This document shows, in pieces, positions 8,134 through 16,887 of a stretch of DNA of 64,000 nt. Made by a program: the position numbers and the translations under genes. The notes under the pieces are model-generated. The model did not search any database and had not been told where the DNA came from. It was given only the letters and a program-made list of their open reading frames with translations. Position 1 is the first letter of the stretch, and every line of letters starts with the position of its first letter. Source of the DNA: Humidesulfovibrio sp. (GTDB taxonomy: Bacteria; Desulfobacterota; Desulfovibrionia; Desulfovibrionales; Desulfovibrionaceae); assembly GCA_031292175.1 (NCBI GenBank), contig JARLHQ010000028.1, positions 62,001 to 126,000 of the forward strand, read 5' to 3'.

Positions 8134-10920
8134 CTATTTCTTGCCTTGGGCCCCCGGCTTCGCGGCAGTCTTGCCCGTGGATTTCGTTGCAGACTTGGCA
8201 CCGGGCTTGCCGGCCTCAGCGGATTTGGCCGCAGCGGTTGGCCTGGCGGCGAGCTTCTTCTGCTCGGCCTTCTTCAACGCCGCCCGCTTCTGATCGGCCC
8301 GCCGGTCGGCGTCAGCCTCAAAGAGCTTCCGCTTCTTCCTTTCAAAGCTCATGACGCTAAATAGCGAGGCCAAGCCAAGTGAAAAGATCGTCACGAGGAA
8401 GAGGAGCCCCTTCTGAAAGGCCCATTTCTGGGCCAGGATGGTGTCCACAAGCCAGTTGCTGGCCATTTTTTTTGAATAGAAAAGCAGCACCGGGATGGTC
8501 AAGAGCGCCAAGGCCAGCCCGACCACCTCCAGCCAGATGAAATTCTTGCCCAGAATCATGGTGAAGAGCGTGCTGTCGCGCACGATGCGCAAGGTAACGA
8601 GCCGGTTGGACAGCGAGGTGAGACGCTCCTCAATCTCCGGCACATGGCGGCGCGCGGTGCGGAAATTATCCGCCGTGCGCAACGACTGCGTCATGATCCA
8701 GTTGATGCGCTTGACGCTGTAGTTGAAGTCCTTGTTGAAGTCGTGCAGAAGCTTGGGGAACGGGAACCATCCCGCCTCATATTGCACGTCGCGCAGGCGT
8801 TGGGCGTAGGTGGACGCGCGGTCCTTGATGCGCTTGATCTCCTCGTCGATCTGCTTCTGCATCTCCAGGGTGAAGCCGTCCATGCCCCGGCCCACCTCGC
8901 GGAAGGCCACATAGTTATCCGTCTTGGCCAGCGCGTCCATACGCTCGAGATGCGCCTGCGCGGGCGCCCGGAACAGATGGTCCTCCTCGAACCACTTGGG
9001 CAGCTCCGTGAGTTGCTCCGTCACCTTAAGCCCCACGGCCGCGGCCCGGGCCTGGGATTCCCGCCAGGAATCCCACAGGCCGGAGAGCACATGCACGCGC
9101 CCCCGGTCGATCTCCGTGTCCACCAGAATGCGATTGAACAGCGTGGGCTCGCGGGCCACAAGATCGGCAAAAATATCAAGAGACTGCCCAGTGAATCCCA
9201 TTTTGACCATGCACACGCCCTCGCGGTACGTGGGCTCCAGCCACTTGGACGATCCCATGAGCACTTGGCGATACATGCTCAAGGCCTCGCGGAATTCGCC
9301 CGCGATTTCGAGCAGGCGCGCCTGAAGAAATTGTACGTAGCACTGCTGCACATTGCTCTGGCCGATCCGCCCGGCCTCCTGCCAATAAAACTGCGCCATG
9401 TGCTGGTCCTCGGACTCCAGTGAGACGAAGCCCTCCAGGCAGGCGGCCTCGAAACTGCGCCCGCTCTTGGCGCTCACTGCGCGCAGCACCTCCTTGGTCT
9501 TGTCCAATTCGCCGCTCAAAAGAAAGGCGTGGGCATCGGCCAAAGGCCAAGGCTCCTCCGGGTTCAGCTGATCCGGCTCCACGGGCCACTCCCGGTTTTT
9601 GATGCGCGGCAGCACGGGCAGCATCCCCGGCTGGTAGGGTGCGCCAATGGCGAACATGGCGCGCACCAGGATGGACTCCAGGCCAGTCCCGGCCTTGAGC
9701 AGTCCCGCGGTCTGTTGCAGGAACTTCGCGGGTTCCACTGGCTCGTCCATGCTCTTGAAGGTCGTGGCCATGTCGGTGAGGTCTTTGCGGCCAAGCTCGG
9801 CCCAGACTTCGGACCGGAATGGCGGCAGGACTTTGCTGGGGCAGTCGACAGCAGCGTGATTGAGGAGCCCGCAATAGAAGCACGGCTTGCGTGTTCCGGC
9901 CAGCCAGCGGCGCGGCAAGGGCATTTCGATGGTGCCCTGGCCGCCCTGCCCCTCTCCCTGGCGGATGTTCACGTTGCACCAGGAGTCGAGCGACTCCTGT
10001 TCCCCGCCGTAGCTCAGCTCGTTGACCTTGAAAGCATCGTACAGGGCGTAGCCATCGCGGTAGCGCATGTGCAGAAAGTCCGGGGTGAGCCGGTTCCAGT
10101 CCAAACCGAAGCGGTGCGGCAGATCCATGGAGAAGGACATGCCACGCTGCTCCGAGATGGCGAACACGCAAGGCCAATACGCGCGCTGGGTGCTTTTGAG
10201 TTCCGCGAGCAGGGTCGAGACTTCCGTGCAGTAGAGCCGCATCTGGCGATAGTTCTCCAGCGGAAAGATGACGAACCCCTCGGCGTCGTCGGAAAGATAT
10301 TTTATGTTCAGGCGCTGAAAAACATCCTGCACTTCGGAAAAGAAGGCGCGCCACCCTGCGATGGCTTCGCGTTCGCCCAGCCGCCCCAGGGGGCGGATAA
10401 CGCCATACCAATTGGCGGGGGAAGAGTAGTCCAGCCCCTGGTCGGCGCTCAACGAGACCCAGCCAAGGCTGGCCAAGCCCTGCATGGAGACCGGCTGGCC
10501 AAGGGACAGCCCGTTGATGCTCTTGACCGCTTCCTGCAGCTTGGGGTGCACGAGCACCTCAAGATCCTCGGCCACGCCGGCCTGCTGACGCAACAGCTCG
10601 CGCGGAACCGAGGTGGACAGGCTCATGTCATAGCCCACCAGAGCGGTGAGAGGAAACACCTGGCAGAACAGCGGCAGGGGGTTCAGTTTGGCCCAGATCT
10701 GGAGCTTGGCCAGAGCACGGAACACCTCCGGGTTGAAGGACACCCAGAAGCCCTGGCAGGGGTCTTCCACCAGCTGCACCAGGCCGTGGTCGCGCAGGGT
10801 ATGCCCCACGGCGTTGTTGAACGAGCCCGACCACACCAGCCACAATCCGTAGCCGGAGCTGATGAGCCGCGCCTGAGAGACACTCGGCAGTCTTTCCATC
10901 AAGGTCGAAAGCGTGTACAT
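8134..10920 (-). CDS. Large membrane-anchored protein with CCHC zinc knuckle and helical repeats, unknown function
   Basis: 928 residues, family not recognised. About 340 residues of mixed sequence come first, then a canonical CCHC zinc knuckle (C347-x2-C350-x4-H355-x4-C360). TPR-like helical repeats follow (about 440-640), then a charged coiled-coil-like stretch (about 700-790) and two membrane helices (about 794-816 and 838-857). The tail is about 70 residues of Lys/Ala-rich sequence. No signal peptide, so most of the protein is probably cytoplasmic with a C-terminal anchor. The ATG has GGAGAGGGA just upstream. It is divergent from moaE by 35 bases. A scaffold or nucleic-acid-contacting role is conceivable, not shown. 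Confidence 0.85.
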   Translation of the reverse strand: MYTLSTLMERLPSVSQARLISSGYGLWLVWSGSFNNAVGHTLRDHGLVQLVEDPCQGFWVSFNPEVFRALAKLQIWAKLNPLPLFCQVFPLTALVGYDMSLSTSVPRELLRQQAGVAEDLEVLVHPKLQEAVKSINGLSLGQPVSMQGLASLGWVSLSADQGLDYSSPANWYGVIRPLGRLGEREAIAGWRAFFSEVQDVFQRLNIKYLSDDAEGFVIFPLENYRQMRLYCTEVSTLLAELKSTQRAYWPCVFAISEQRGMSFSMDLPHRFGLDWNRLTPDFLHMRYRDGYALYDAFKVNELSYGGEQESLDSWCNVNIRQGEGQGGQGTIEMPLPRRWLAGTRKPCFYCGLLNHAAVDCPSKVLPPFRSEVWAELGRKDLTDMATTFKSMDEPVEPAKFLQQTAGLLKAGTGLESILVRAMFAIGAPYQPGMLPVLPRIKNREWPVEPDQLNPEEPWPLADAHAFLLSGELDKTKEVLRAVSAKSGRSFEAACLEGFVSLESEDQHMAQFYWQEAGRIGQSNVQQCYVQFLQARLLEIAGEFREALSMYRQVLMGSSKWLEPTYREGVCMVKMGFTGQSLDIFADLVAREPTLFNRILVDTEIDRGRVHVLSGLWDSWRESQARAAAVGLKVTEQLTELPKWFEEDHLFRAPAQAHLERMDALAKTDNYVAFREVGRGMDGFTLEMQKQIDEEIKRIKDRASTYAQRLRDVQYEAGWFPFPKLLHDFNKDFNYSVKRINWIMTQSLRTADNFRTARRHVPEIEERLTSLSNRLVTLRIVRDSTLFTMILGKNFIWLEVVGLALALLTIPVLLFYSKKMASNWLVDTILAQKWAFQKGLLFLVTIFSLGLASLFSVMSFERKKRKLFEADADRRADQKRAALKKAEQKKLAARPTAAAKSAEAGKPGAKSATKSTGKTAAKPGAQGKK

Positions 10921-10955
10921 TCCCTCTCCAGGTCAACCCCTATTGGAGGTCGTGT

Positions 10956-11318
10956 ATGGACATAAGCCAGGCAATCGCAGAACTCAAGAAGGAGCCGGGC
11001 TTCGCCGACCATGTTGGCATGATCCTGGTGCACAACGGTACAGTGCGCGGCTGGTCAAGAAAAGACCATTCGAACGTCATCGCCGTGGAAATCACCCCGG
11101 ACCACGCCAAAATCAAGGCCTTGTGCGCGGAATATGAGAAGCATCCCGGCATCTTTCGCGCCTTCGCAGAGGCCAGGAGCGGTCTGCTCAAGCCTGGGGA
11201 CGACGCGTTGTTCATCGTCGTGGCCGGAGACATCCGCGAAAACGTCAAGGCCGTCCTGTCCGACCTGCTCGACCGCATCAAGAGCGAGGCCATGGCCAAG
11301 CGTGAAGTCTTTGCGTAG
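10956..11318 (+). CDS. MoaE-like molybdopterin synthase catalytic subunit family protein
   Basis: 120 residues with a MoaE-type core: GMILVHNGTVRGWSR near residues 21-35, a central region ending KPGDDALFIVVAGDIRE, and a C-terminal helix with lysines. MoaE transfers sulfur from MoaD thiocarboxylate to cyclic pyranopterin monophosphate. The protein is shorter and more divergent than E. coli MoaE (150 aa), so an authentic catalytic role is likely but unproven. GGAGG six bases before the ATG supports the start. mogA lies 4 kb away, consistent with molybdenum or tungsten cofactor use, but no moaD is adjacent. Confidence 0.65.
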   Translation: MDISQAIAELKKEPGFADHVGMILVHNGTVRGWSRKDHSNVIAVEITPDHAKIKALCAEYEKHPGIFRAFAEARSGLLKPGDDALFIVVAGDIRENVKAVLSDLLDRIKSEAMAKREVFA

Positions 11319-11376
11319 CGCCCGCCCCCCACGCTTCTCTCTTCGGCCGCACTGGCGCAAAGCATAAGGCCCGGAC

Positions 11377-12483
11377 ATGGTTATCATCCAGGTCGTCAAC
11401 GTGCGCTGGTTCAATGCCACCGCCTGGTACGCGCTCTATCTCTCGCGGCTGCTGCAAGAGGCCGGACACACGGTTGTCGTGCTCACCCTGGCCGGCACAG
11501 AGAGCCACAAGAAGGCCCTGGAATGGGGGCTCGACGCGCGCCAAATGGACCTCAACACCGCGAACCCGCTCCGCCTCGCCGTCACCTTGGGCAAAATCAT
11601 TGGACTCGTGCGCAGGCTCAAGCCGCAGATTGTCAATTGCCACAGGGGCGAGGGCTTCATCCTCTGGGCCCTCTTGAAGGCGCTGGGCGCCGGATTCCGG
11701 CTGGTGCGCACGCGCGGCGACCAGCGACCGCCCAGAGCCGACGCCCTGAACCGCTTTCTGCACGCCCATGTGGCCGACGCCGTTGTGGTGACCAATTCAC
11801 GCATGGCCCGGCATTTTCTTTCCGCCATGCGCACGCCGGAGGACCGGGTCTGGCTCATCCACGGGGGCGTGGACCGCGAACGCTTCCGCTTTGACGCGAG
11901 CGGACGCGAACGGGTGCGCGCGGAGTTCGGCTATGGCCCGCGCGAGACGGTGATCACCCTCGTGGGCCGGTTTGACAAGGTGAAAGGCCAGCGCGAGACC
12001 CTGGAGGCCCTGGCCCGGCTGGTGCACAAGCAAGGCTACCGCCACGCGCGGCTCCTGCTGCTCGGCTTCGGCAGCGCCACGGGCGAGGGCGAGGTGCGGG
12101 CCTGGATCAAGGAGCTGAAGCTGGAGCGTTTTGTGGCCATCACCGGCCACCGGGAGGACGTGGCGGCCTGCCTCTCGGCCGCGGACATCGGCATCGTCGC
12201 CTCCCTCTGGTCCGAGACCATCGCCCGCGCGGCCCTGGAGCTCGTGGCCGCCGAACGGCCGCTCTTGTCTTCGGATGTGGGGGTCATGCCCGACCTGCTG
12301 CCCCCGGAAGCGCTGTTCCCGGCGGGCGACGTGAACGCCATGACCAGACTGCTCGCCCGGGCCATCGACGATGCTGGCTACCGGAAGGAGTTGCTCAAGG
12401 CCGGAAACCTCACGCTCTCGCAGCTCTCGGGGCACGACTTCCTGCAGCGCACGCTCACGCTCTATGAGGGCTTCTTCGACTAG
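11377..12483 (+). CDS. GT4-type glycosyltransferase
   Basis: 368 residues with the GT-B two-domain layout. The N-terminal Rossmann half (VNVRWFNATAWYALYLSRLL) has no signal peptide. A linker follows near IHGGVDRERF, then a donor-binding half with VGRFDKVKGQRETLEAL, ITGHREDVAACLSAADIGIVAS and the family EX7E region around SETIARAALELVAAERP. This fits a retaining GT4 enzyme of LPS or polysaccharide assembly acting on the cytoplasmic membrane face. The sugar and acceptor cannot be told. It follows the MoaE-like gene by 58 bases; AAGG lies eight bases before the ATG. Confidence 0.85.
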   Translation: MVIIQVVNVRWFNATAWYALYLSRLLQEAGHTVVVLTLAGTESHKKALEWGLDARQMDLNTANPLRLAVTLGKIIGLVRRLKPQIVNCHRGEGFILWALLKALGAGFRLVRTRGDQRPPRADALNRFLHAHVADAVVVTNSRMARHFLSAMRTPEDRVWLIHGGVDRERFRFDASGRERVRAEFGYGPRETVITLVGRFDKVKGQRETLEALARLVHKQGYRHARLLLLGFGSATGEGEVRAWIKELKLERFVAITGHREDVAACLSAADIGIVASLWSETIARAALELVAAERPLLSSDVGVMPDLLPPEALFPAGDVNAMTRLLARAIDDAGYRKELLKAGNLTLSQLSGHDFLQRTLTLYEGFFD

Positions 12484-12557
12484 CACGGCACGCGTTCCTG
12501 CACTTCTTCAGGGGACCAAGCCCCAACCAAGCGGTCGCGCACAGGTCTTTCGACGAC

Positions 12558-13514
12558 CTACCAGCCAGCGGTGTCTGCTTCGGGTGGACTTTCGGCGTCG
12601 CGCAGGCGATCGGCCACGGCCATGATCGTGCGCGTGTAGGACTGCGAGTGGTTGTAGCGGTAGAGAACCGCCATCTGCCCCTCGCGTGAAAGATTGGGAC
12701 GCCAGCCGTTGGCCGAAAGGAACCGCGCGGTGCTGAGAACAGCGTCCGAGGGGCTGAAAAGATCCACCCGGCCGTCACCATTCAGGTCCATGCCATAACG
12801 CAAGGCGTTTGAGGGCATGAATTGGCAGATGCCGATGGCCCCGTAAACGGAACCGGGAATGCTGGCGGGATCGAAGCCGGCGTTCTTAGCGTACACAAGC
12901 AGGGCCTTGAGCTCCTTGTAGGCCCAAGCGGCCTTCTGAGCCGTGCGCCAGCGCAGCCACAGGGATAATTCTGGAGTCAGGTCGCGGCGCTCAATATGCG
13001 GGGCCACCAGGGAGAAATCACCGGCCAGGGCCATGCTGGCCAAGGTGGCCAAGGCGCTCTTGCTGCCCACGTTGCGCCCAAGCTTGGTCTCCACCAGCAG
13101 CAGGGCCGTTAGGATCTCTTCCGGTACGCTGAAACGCACTCTGGCCTCACGCAGGGCCGTGCGCTGGGTATCCAGAAAGCTGCGGGCTTGCATGAGCAGA
13201 AACGGATTCAGATAGCTGATGTAGAGTTCCGGGGCTTCCGGCTTGGGCTTCCTGGCGGAGAGCTTGACCTCAAGCAGCGCGTTCATCTTGCGGGCCATGA
13301 TGAGCGGATCGAAGCGCACCTCCGCTCGGGAAAACAGCGCGGCGAGGCTGGCTTGGTCAAAGCCGTCGGAAACCAAACGCCGCGTGAGGGGGGTCCACAC
13401 GTCCGGGCCGGGTGGCTGCGTCTGGGCCTGGGCGGTAACCGGGAGCAAGAACGCGGCAAGCAAAAGCGCGACCCCAAAAGGCCGCGCCAGGAGGCTCAAC
13501 CCGCGCGGCGGCAT
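12558..13514 (-). CDS. MltB-like lytic murein transglycosylase
   Basis: 318 residues from the chosen ATG at 13514, which begins a clear signal peptide (LLARPFGVALLLAAFLLPVTAQAQ). The mature part matches membrane-bound lytic transglycosylase B: RFSVPEEILTALLLVETKLG with the likely catalytic Glu, GSVYGAIGICQFMPSNALRYG, and DLFSPSDAVLSTARFL. It cleaves the glycan strand of periplasmic murein. The ORF-track start at 13640 overlaps the upstream selenoprotein gene and is rejected. No strong SD is visible at 13514. No lipobox is evident, so the protein is probably soluble. It is last in a tolC-like, selenoprotein, mltB-like order. Confidence 0.85.
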   Translation of the reverse strand: MPPRGLSLLARPFGVALLLAAFLLPVTAQAQTQPPGPDVWTPLTRRLVSDGFDQASLAALFSRAEVRFDPLIMARKMNALLEVKLSARKPKPEAPELYISYLNPFLLMQARSFLDTQRTALREARVRFSVPEEILTALLLVETKLGRNVGSKSALATLASMALAGDFSLVAPHIERRDLTPELSLWLRWRTAQKAAWAYKELKALLVYAKNAGFDPASIPGSVYGAIGICQFMPSNALRYGMDLNGDGRVDLFSPSDAVLSTARFLSANGWRPNLSREGQMAVLYRYNHSQSYTRTIMAVADRLRDAESPPEADTAGW

Positions 13515-13548
13515 CACGGCGCGGGCTGACAGGTGAAATGGCTGGCGT

Positions 13549-13767
13549 TCACAGACGGTCCAGGGGCACAAAGCCCACCTCCTCCTCAAACCCCTCATCC
13601 ATCTGATCGATAAAATCCTGCAACTGGTACTTTTCGCCACACCCCGTGCAACGCAGGCTTGTCTCGCGTCAGGCCCGGTTCAAATAGATCCCCCCGCCGC
13701 AGGCTGGGCACTTCAGGCCGGGCAGCGTCTTGGCCTCGGGCCTGCGGCGGGACGAGAACAGCCCCAC
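13549..13767 (-). CDS. Dual CXXC-motif small selenoprotein (UGA = selenocysteine at residue 33)
   Basis: 72-residue protein absent from the ORF track because codon 33 is TGA (13671-13669). Read through, the product has CPAC (residues 20-23) and CTGC (40-43) around the U33, a short basic N-terminus (GLFSSRRR) and an acidic tail, and ends at a second TGA (13551-13549). Codon usage on both sides of the internal TGA is coherent in one frame, and the layout matches the small family I know as dual CXXC motif small (seleno)protein in Desulfovibrio relatives. The GTG start at 13767 lies 2 bases after the tolC-like stop, suggesting coupling. The alternatives are a Cys- or Trp-to-stop pseudogene or a sequencing error. 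Function is unknown; a redox or zinc-ribbon role is inferred from the cysteines. Confidence 0.75.
13643..13668 (-). promoter_or_regulatory. Candidate bacterial SECIS-like hairpin
   Basis: Directly after the internal UGA the mRNA can fold UGC-GUU-GCA, extended by CC/GG with one bulged base. The apical loop starts with G and lies 16 nucleotides from the UGA, near the short limit reported for bacterial SECIS elements. The stem is short, so this is suggestive only. Confidence 0.35.
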
Positions 13768-13769
13768 GC

Positions 13770-15188
13770 CTAGTGGATTTCCAGGGGCGGGTTCTTCTCG
13801 CCCATGGCCACGTAAAGGTTGGAGAGCGCGGTCTCGTAGTCGGCCAAGGCTTGGGACAGGGAGGCCTCGCTGCTGCTGACGGAGGCCTGGGCAGTGAGCA
13901 GATCGGTATTGGTGCCGACCTGGGCCTGATACCGGGCCAGGGCCATGCGGTAGCTCTCACGCGCGGTTTCCACGGACTTCCGGGCCACGTCGATGCGGTC
14001 GGCAGCCTCGCGCTGGCTCAAGAGGTACTGCTTGACCTCGAACCCGGCGTTCAGCTTGGTGTTGTCCAGGTCGGCGCGCAGCTTGTTCACGGTCTCTCCG
14101 CCGCTCTTATACTTGTTGTAGGTGCTGCCCCACTGGAAGAAGGTCCAGGAGGCGTTGACGCCCACAGTCCAGTATTCCTTGTTCTGACTGGACATGTACT
14201 TGCTTTCGCTGACAGAGGGGCTGTCGCCCTTCTTGTAGTAATCGTAGTCTGCTCCGACCTGCGGATAGAAGGAGCTTCCAGCGATGGTCTGGTCCTTCTC
14301 GGCCATGGCCACACTCTTGACGCCGATCTGGATGTCTGGGCGATTCTTGTACGCCTGGGTCAGACAGTCGTTGAGCGGCATGCTGAACGGGCTGTAGGTG
14401 AGATCGCCCACATACTCCACCGGTGCCTCAAGCTGCAGGTTCAACAACGAGTTGAGCTTGGCGCGGGTGGTGTCCAGGGAGTTCTTCGCGATGAGCTGGG
14501 CTTGCTGCGCCGTCGCCAGATCCACCTGGGCCTGGAGCACGTCGAGCTTGGGCTTCAGCCCCACCTCGTAGAAGGCTTGCGTCACCTTGAGCTGCGACAG
14601 GAGGCGCTCCACGGAGTCGTTGGCGCTCTTCACGTCCATCTTGGCCTTCAGGTGCGCAAGGTAGTTGCCCTGAATGGAGCTGATGAGGGCCAGCTCGGTC
14701 TGTGTAAGCTTGGCCTCATTCTGTTCCTTGGCCAGCTTGGCCTTCTGGTAGGTGGAAAGCAGGTTGAAGCCTGTAAAGATCGGCTGGTGCAAGTTCAGCT
14801 GGCTGTACCAAGTGGTCTGGTCGGCCGTGGCCATGCTAGCGGTCTTGGGCTGTCTGTCATAGGTCAAAAATCCATAGGATGCCGTGGCGGTCGGCAGAAA
14901 ATCTGCCCTGGCGGAATTTTTGTCATACTCGCTGCCAAGCAACTGGGCGCGCGCCGAGACCATGGTCGGGTTGTTGGCCAGGCCGAACTCCACCGCGTGC
15001 TGGAGATCAAAAGACGAGGGAACGCCCGGGGCCTGCGCCTGAGCCGGGGCGGCAGCCGGTGTGCTGGCCGGGACCGCTTGCGTCGCAGCAGGAGCCTTAT
15101 CCTGGGCCAGCGCCAGGGTCTGCGGGCCCGCCAGGCAAAACGCCAGGGCTACGACGGGGAAGATACGAAGGGATTTGTTGCGTGTCAT
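13770..15188 (-). CDS. TolC-family outer membrane efflux protein
   Basis: 472 residues from the ATG at 15188, which has AAGGA upstream and starts a signal peptide (RIFPVVALAFCLAGPQTLALAQ). An Ala/Pro/Gln-rich linker is followed by two TolC-type repeats of long helices and outer-membrane strands (LQHAVEFGLANNPTMVSARAQ; DCLTQAYKNRPDIQIGV). Such trimers form the outer-membrane duct for type I secretion or RND/MFS pumps. No inner-membrane pump gene is adjacent, so the partner is elsewhere. The ORF-track start at 15392 is rejected. A good promoter lies about 75 bases upstream. Confidence 0.9.
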   Translation of the reverse strand: MTRNKSLRIFPVVALAFCLAGPQTLALAQDKAPAATQAVPASTPAAAPAQAQAPGVPSSFDLQHAVEFGLANNPTMVSARAQLLGSEYDKNSARADFLPTATASYGFLTYDRQPKTASMATADQTTWYSQLNLHQPIFTGFNLLSTYQKAKLAKEQNEAKLTQTELALISSIQGNYLAHLKAKMDVKSANDSVERLLSQLKVTQAFYEVGLKPKLDVLQAQVDLATAQQAQLIAKNSLDTTRAKLNSLLNLQLEAPVEYVGDLTYSPFSMPLNDCLTQAYKNRPDIQIGVKSVAMAEKDQTIAGSSFYPQVGADYDYYKKGDSPSVSESKYMSSQNKEYWTVGVNASWTFFQWGSTYNKYKSGGETVNKLRADLDNTKLNAGFEVKQYLLSQREAADRIDVARKSVETARESYRMALARYQAQVGTNTDLLTAQASVSSSEASLSQALADYETALSNLYVAMGEKNPPLEIH

Positions 15189-15264
15189 GCAATGTCCTTG
15201 TGGCTGCTCTTTGGGGTAAGTGGTGCAGCACTGTTCATATGTATCGGCAGCTTTCAAACAACTG

Positions 15265-15293
15265 TTTATACTCTTTCCCGCGGCGAACCGCAA
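15265..15293 (-). promoter_or_regulatory. Promoter of the tolC-like gene
   Basis: On the minus strand: TTGCGG (15288-15293), 17-base spacer, TATAAA (15265-15270). It lies in the 127-base gap between mogA and the tolC-like gene, followed by a leader of about 70 bases, and would also drive the selenoprotein and transglycosylase genes. Confidence 0.6.
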
Positions 15294-15315
15294 GACGCAA
15301 AAAATAGCTTTACCC

Positions 15316-16104
15316 TCAAATGGTTGCGCAATCGGTTGGATCGCCCTGGAGCTTTTCGATGGTGTGCGCCACCGCCGGAAGCACCGCCCCAAGGCATTCG
15401 CGCACGGCCTTCGGGCTGCCGGGCAGATTCAAGACCAGCGCTCCGCCGAGGGTGCCGCACACCGCGCGCGACACCGCGCCGCGCGGTGTCTTGGCCAAGC
15501 TGGTCAGCGTCATGGCGCGTTCGAAGCCCGGCATGCGCTTTTCTATGACGCGCAAGGTGGCCTCGGGGGTTACATCACGCGGTGCCACGCCCGTGCCGCC
15601 CGTGGTGCAGATCAGGTCGAAGCCGTCCGACAGGGCCAGTTGGGACAGCAGCGCGGCAATCTGCCGCTCCTCGTCCGGCAGCACAAAGCCGCGGGCCAGG
15701 CAAAGAGGCATGGCCGTGCTCGCCAACGCCTCAATAAGCGGCCCGGAGGCATCCTCTCGCTGTCCCGCCGCACCTTTGTCGCTCAAGGTGATCCAGGCGA
15801 GAGCGAAACCAGTGCGCGAAAGTGCAAGCTCCCGCACATCATCCAGACCCATGGGAGCCGGCAACCGCGTCTCCAACAGCCAGCACGGAGCATCGATCCG
15901 CGTGCCCAGGCCCGGCCACCAGAAGCGGCCCAACACCAGATATTCTTCCAACTCACCACGCAGCATGTGTCCGGCGCGCAAGGCCGGCAGCACGTTCGCC
16001 TGAGCGCAGGGCAATCCCAGCGGCAGCGTGGCCGTGGAGAGGAAAAACCGCTGTCCGGCCGTCTCGCCCGTGTGCTTGGCGAAGCGCAAGGTCACGTCGC
16101 TCAT
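15316..16104 (-). CDS. MogA/MoaB-type molybdopterin adenylyltransferase with N-terminal extension
   Basis: 262 residues. The C-terminal 165 residues are a MoaB/MogA domain (ALAWITLSDKGAAGQREDASG; ICTTGGTGVAPRDVTPEA; LNLPGSPKAVREC), which adenylates molybdopterin before metal insertion. About 95 extra residues precede it, with no family I recognise except a weak MOSC-like feel. GGGAGG lies four bases before the ATG. The upstream DUF1614 gene ends 15 bases earlier, so the two form an operon. Function of the core is secure; the extension is not explained. Confidence 0.85.
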   Translation of the reverse strand: MSDVTLRFAKHTGETAGQRFFLSTATLPLGLPCAQANVLPALRAGHMLRGELEEYLVLGRFWWPGLGTRIDAPCWLLETRLPAPMGLDDVRELALSRTGFALAWITLSDKGAAGQREDASGPLIEALASTAMPLCLARGFVLPDEERQIAALLSQLALSDGFDLICTTGGTGVAPRDVTPEATLRVIEKRMPGFERAMTLTSLAKTPRGAVSRAVCGTLGGALVLNLPGSPKAVRECLGAVLPAVAHTIEKLQGDPTDCATI

Positions 16105-16119
16105 GAGGCCTCCCTTGTG

Positions 16120-16887
16120 CTATGCCAGCAGCACGGCGATGATCCCTGCCAAAAATATGCCATCAAAAGTACCCGCCCCCCCGATGGACAGAAGCGGCGC
16201 ATCAAGCAGAGCCAGAGTGCGGCGATTCAGCATATGCCCCAGGTCCGCGCCGATGAGCGTGCCCAGCGTGCCTGCCATGTACGCCGCGCGGGGCGCGAGG
16301 GAGTCGTGCCCTGCTAGCACGGGCACCACAAGGAGCGCCGTGATGGCCGCCACGGCTGGAGGCAGCAGCACCGGCACGGCGATGCCGATGCCCGGCATGG
16401 GCCGCGCCAACAGATAGCACGCCAGCGCGGGAATGAGCACACAGAGGATCATCCAGCCGCCCAGCACACCCGAGAGCTGCATCTGCCACAGAAACCAGGC
16501 CGAGAGCGCGCAGGGCACGAGGCATCCGCCCACGTTCACGGCCAGCACCTGCTCTGAGAGCAGCAGGCCTGGGTCCTGCGCCGGGCCAAAGGGATTCTGG
16601 CCGAAGCGCACGCGGCCGAGCTGTCCGGAAAAGCCCCCTCCGAAACTGAAGATGCGGCTGGCCGGCGCGGCTTCGCCGCGCACCAGGCGCGTGGTGCGCC
16701 AGATCGGAATGTTCCACCGGCTGCCCACGACGGTGAGCAGGAACACGGCCAAGCCCTGCGGGCCCGTGAGGCCCAGCTTGCCGAAAGCCGAAGCGACGAG
16801 GCTCACCGGCACGATGATGAACAGGCCGAGCAGCACAATGGCCACCAGGGAAAGCAAAAAGATCGGCGGTCTGGCCTGGAAAAACAT
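16120..16887 (-). CDS. DUF1614 membrane protein
   Basis: 255-residue integral membrane protein with about seven hydrophobic segments, recognisable as the DUF1614 family by its glycine-rich loops (GGGFSGQLGRVRFG) and the C-terminal IGGAGTFDGIFLAGIIAVLLA. No biochemical role is known to me. AAGGAG precedes the ATG by five bases. It is co-transcribed with the mogA-type gene (15-base gap) and divergent from rfbA. The link to molybdenum or tungsten cofactor biology is only by neighbourhood. Confidence 0.8.
   Translation of the reverse strand: MFFQARPPIFLLSLVAIVLLGLFIIVPVSLVASAFGKLGLTGPQGLAVFLLTVVGSRWNIPIWRTTRLVRGEAAPASRIFSFGGGFSGQLGRVRFGQNPFGPAQDPGLLLSEQVLAVNVGGCLVPCALSAWFLWQMQLSGVLGGWMILCVLIPALACYLLARPMPGIGIAVPVLLPPAVAAITALLVVPVLAGHDSLAPRAAYMAGTLGTLIGADLGHMLNRRTLALLDAPLLSIGGAGTFDGIFLAGIIAVLLA

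Noticed and set aside
13595-13960. ORF of 121 aa on the minus strand over the tolC end and selenoprotein gene
   Set aside because: It is out of frame with both real genes, rich in Arg/Pro/Trp as GC-rich shadows are, and has no ribosome binding site.
13659-15548. 629-aa plus-strand ORF opposite the tolC-like gene
   Set aside because: Antisense shadow; the minus strand has signal peptide, SD and promoter for a true TolC protein.
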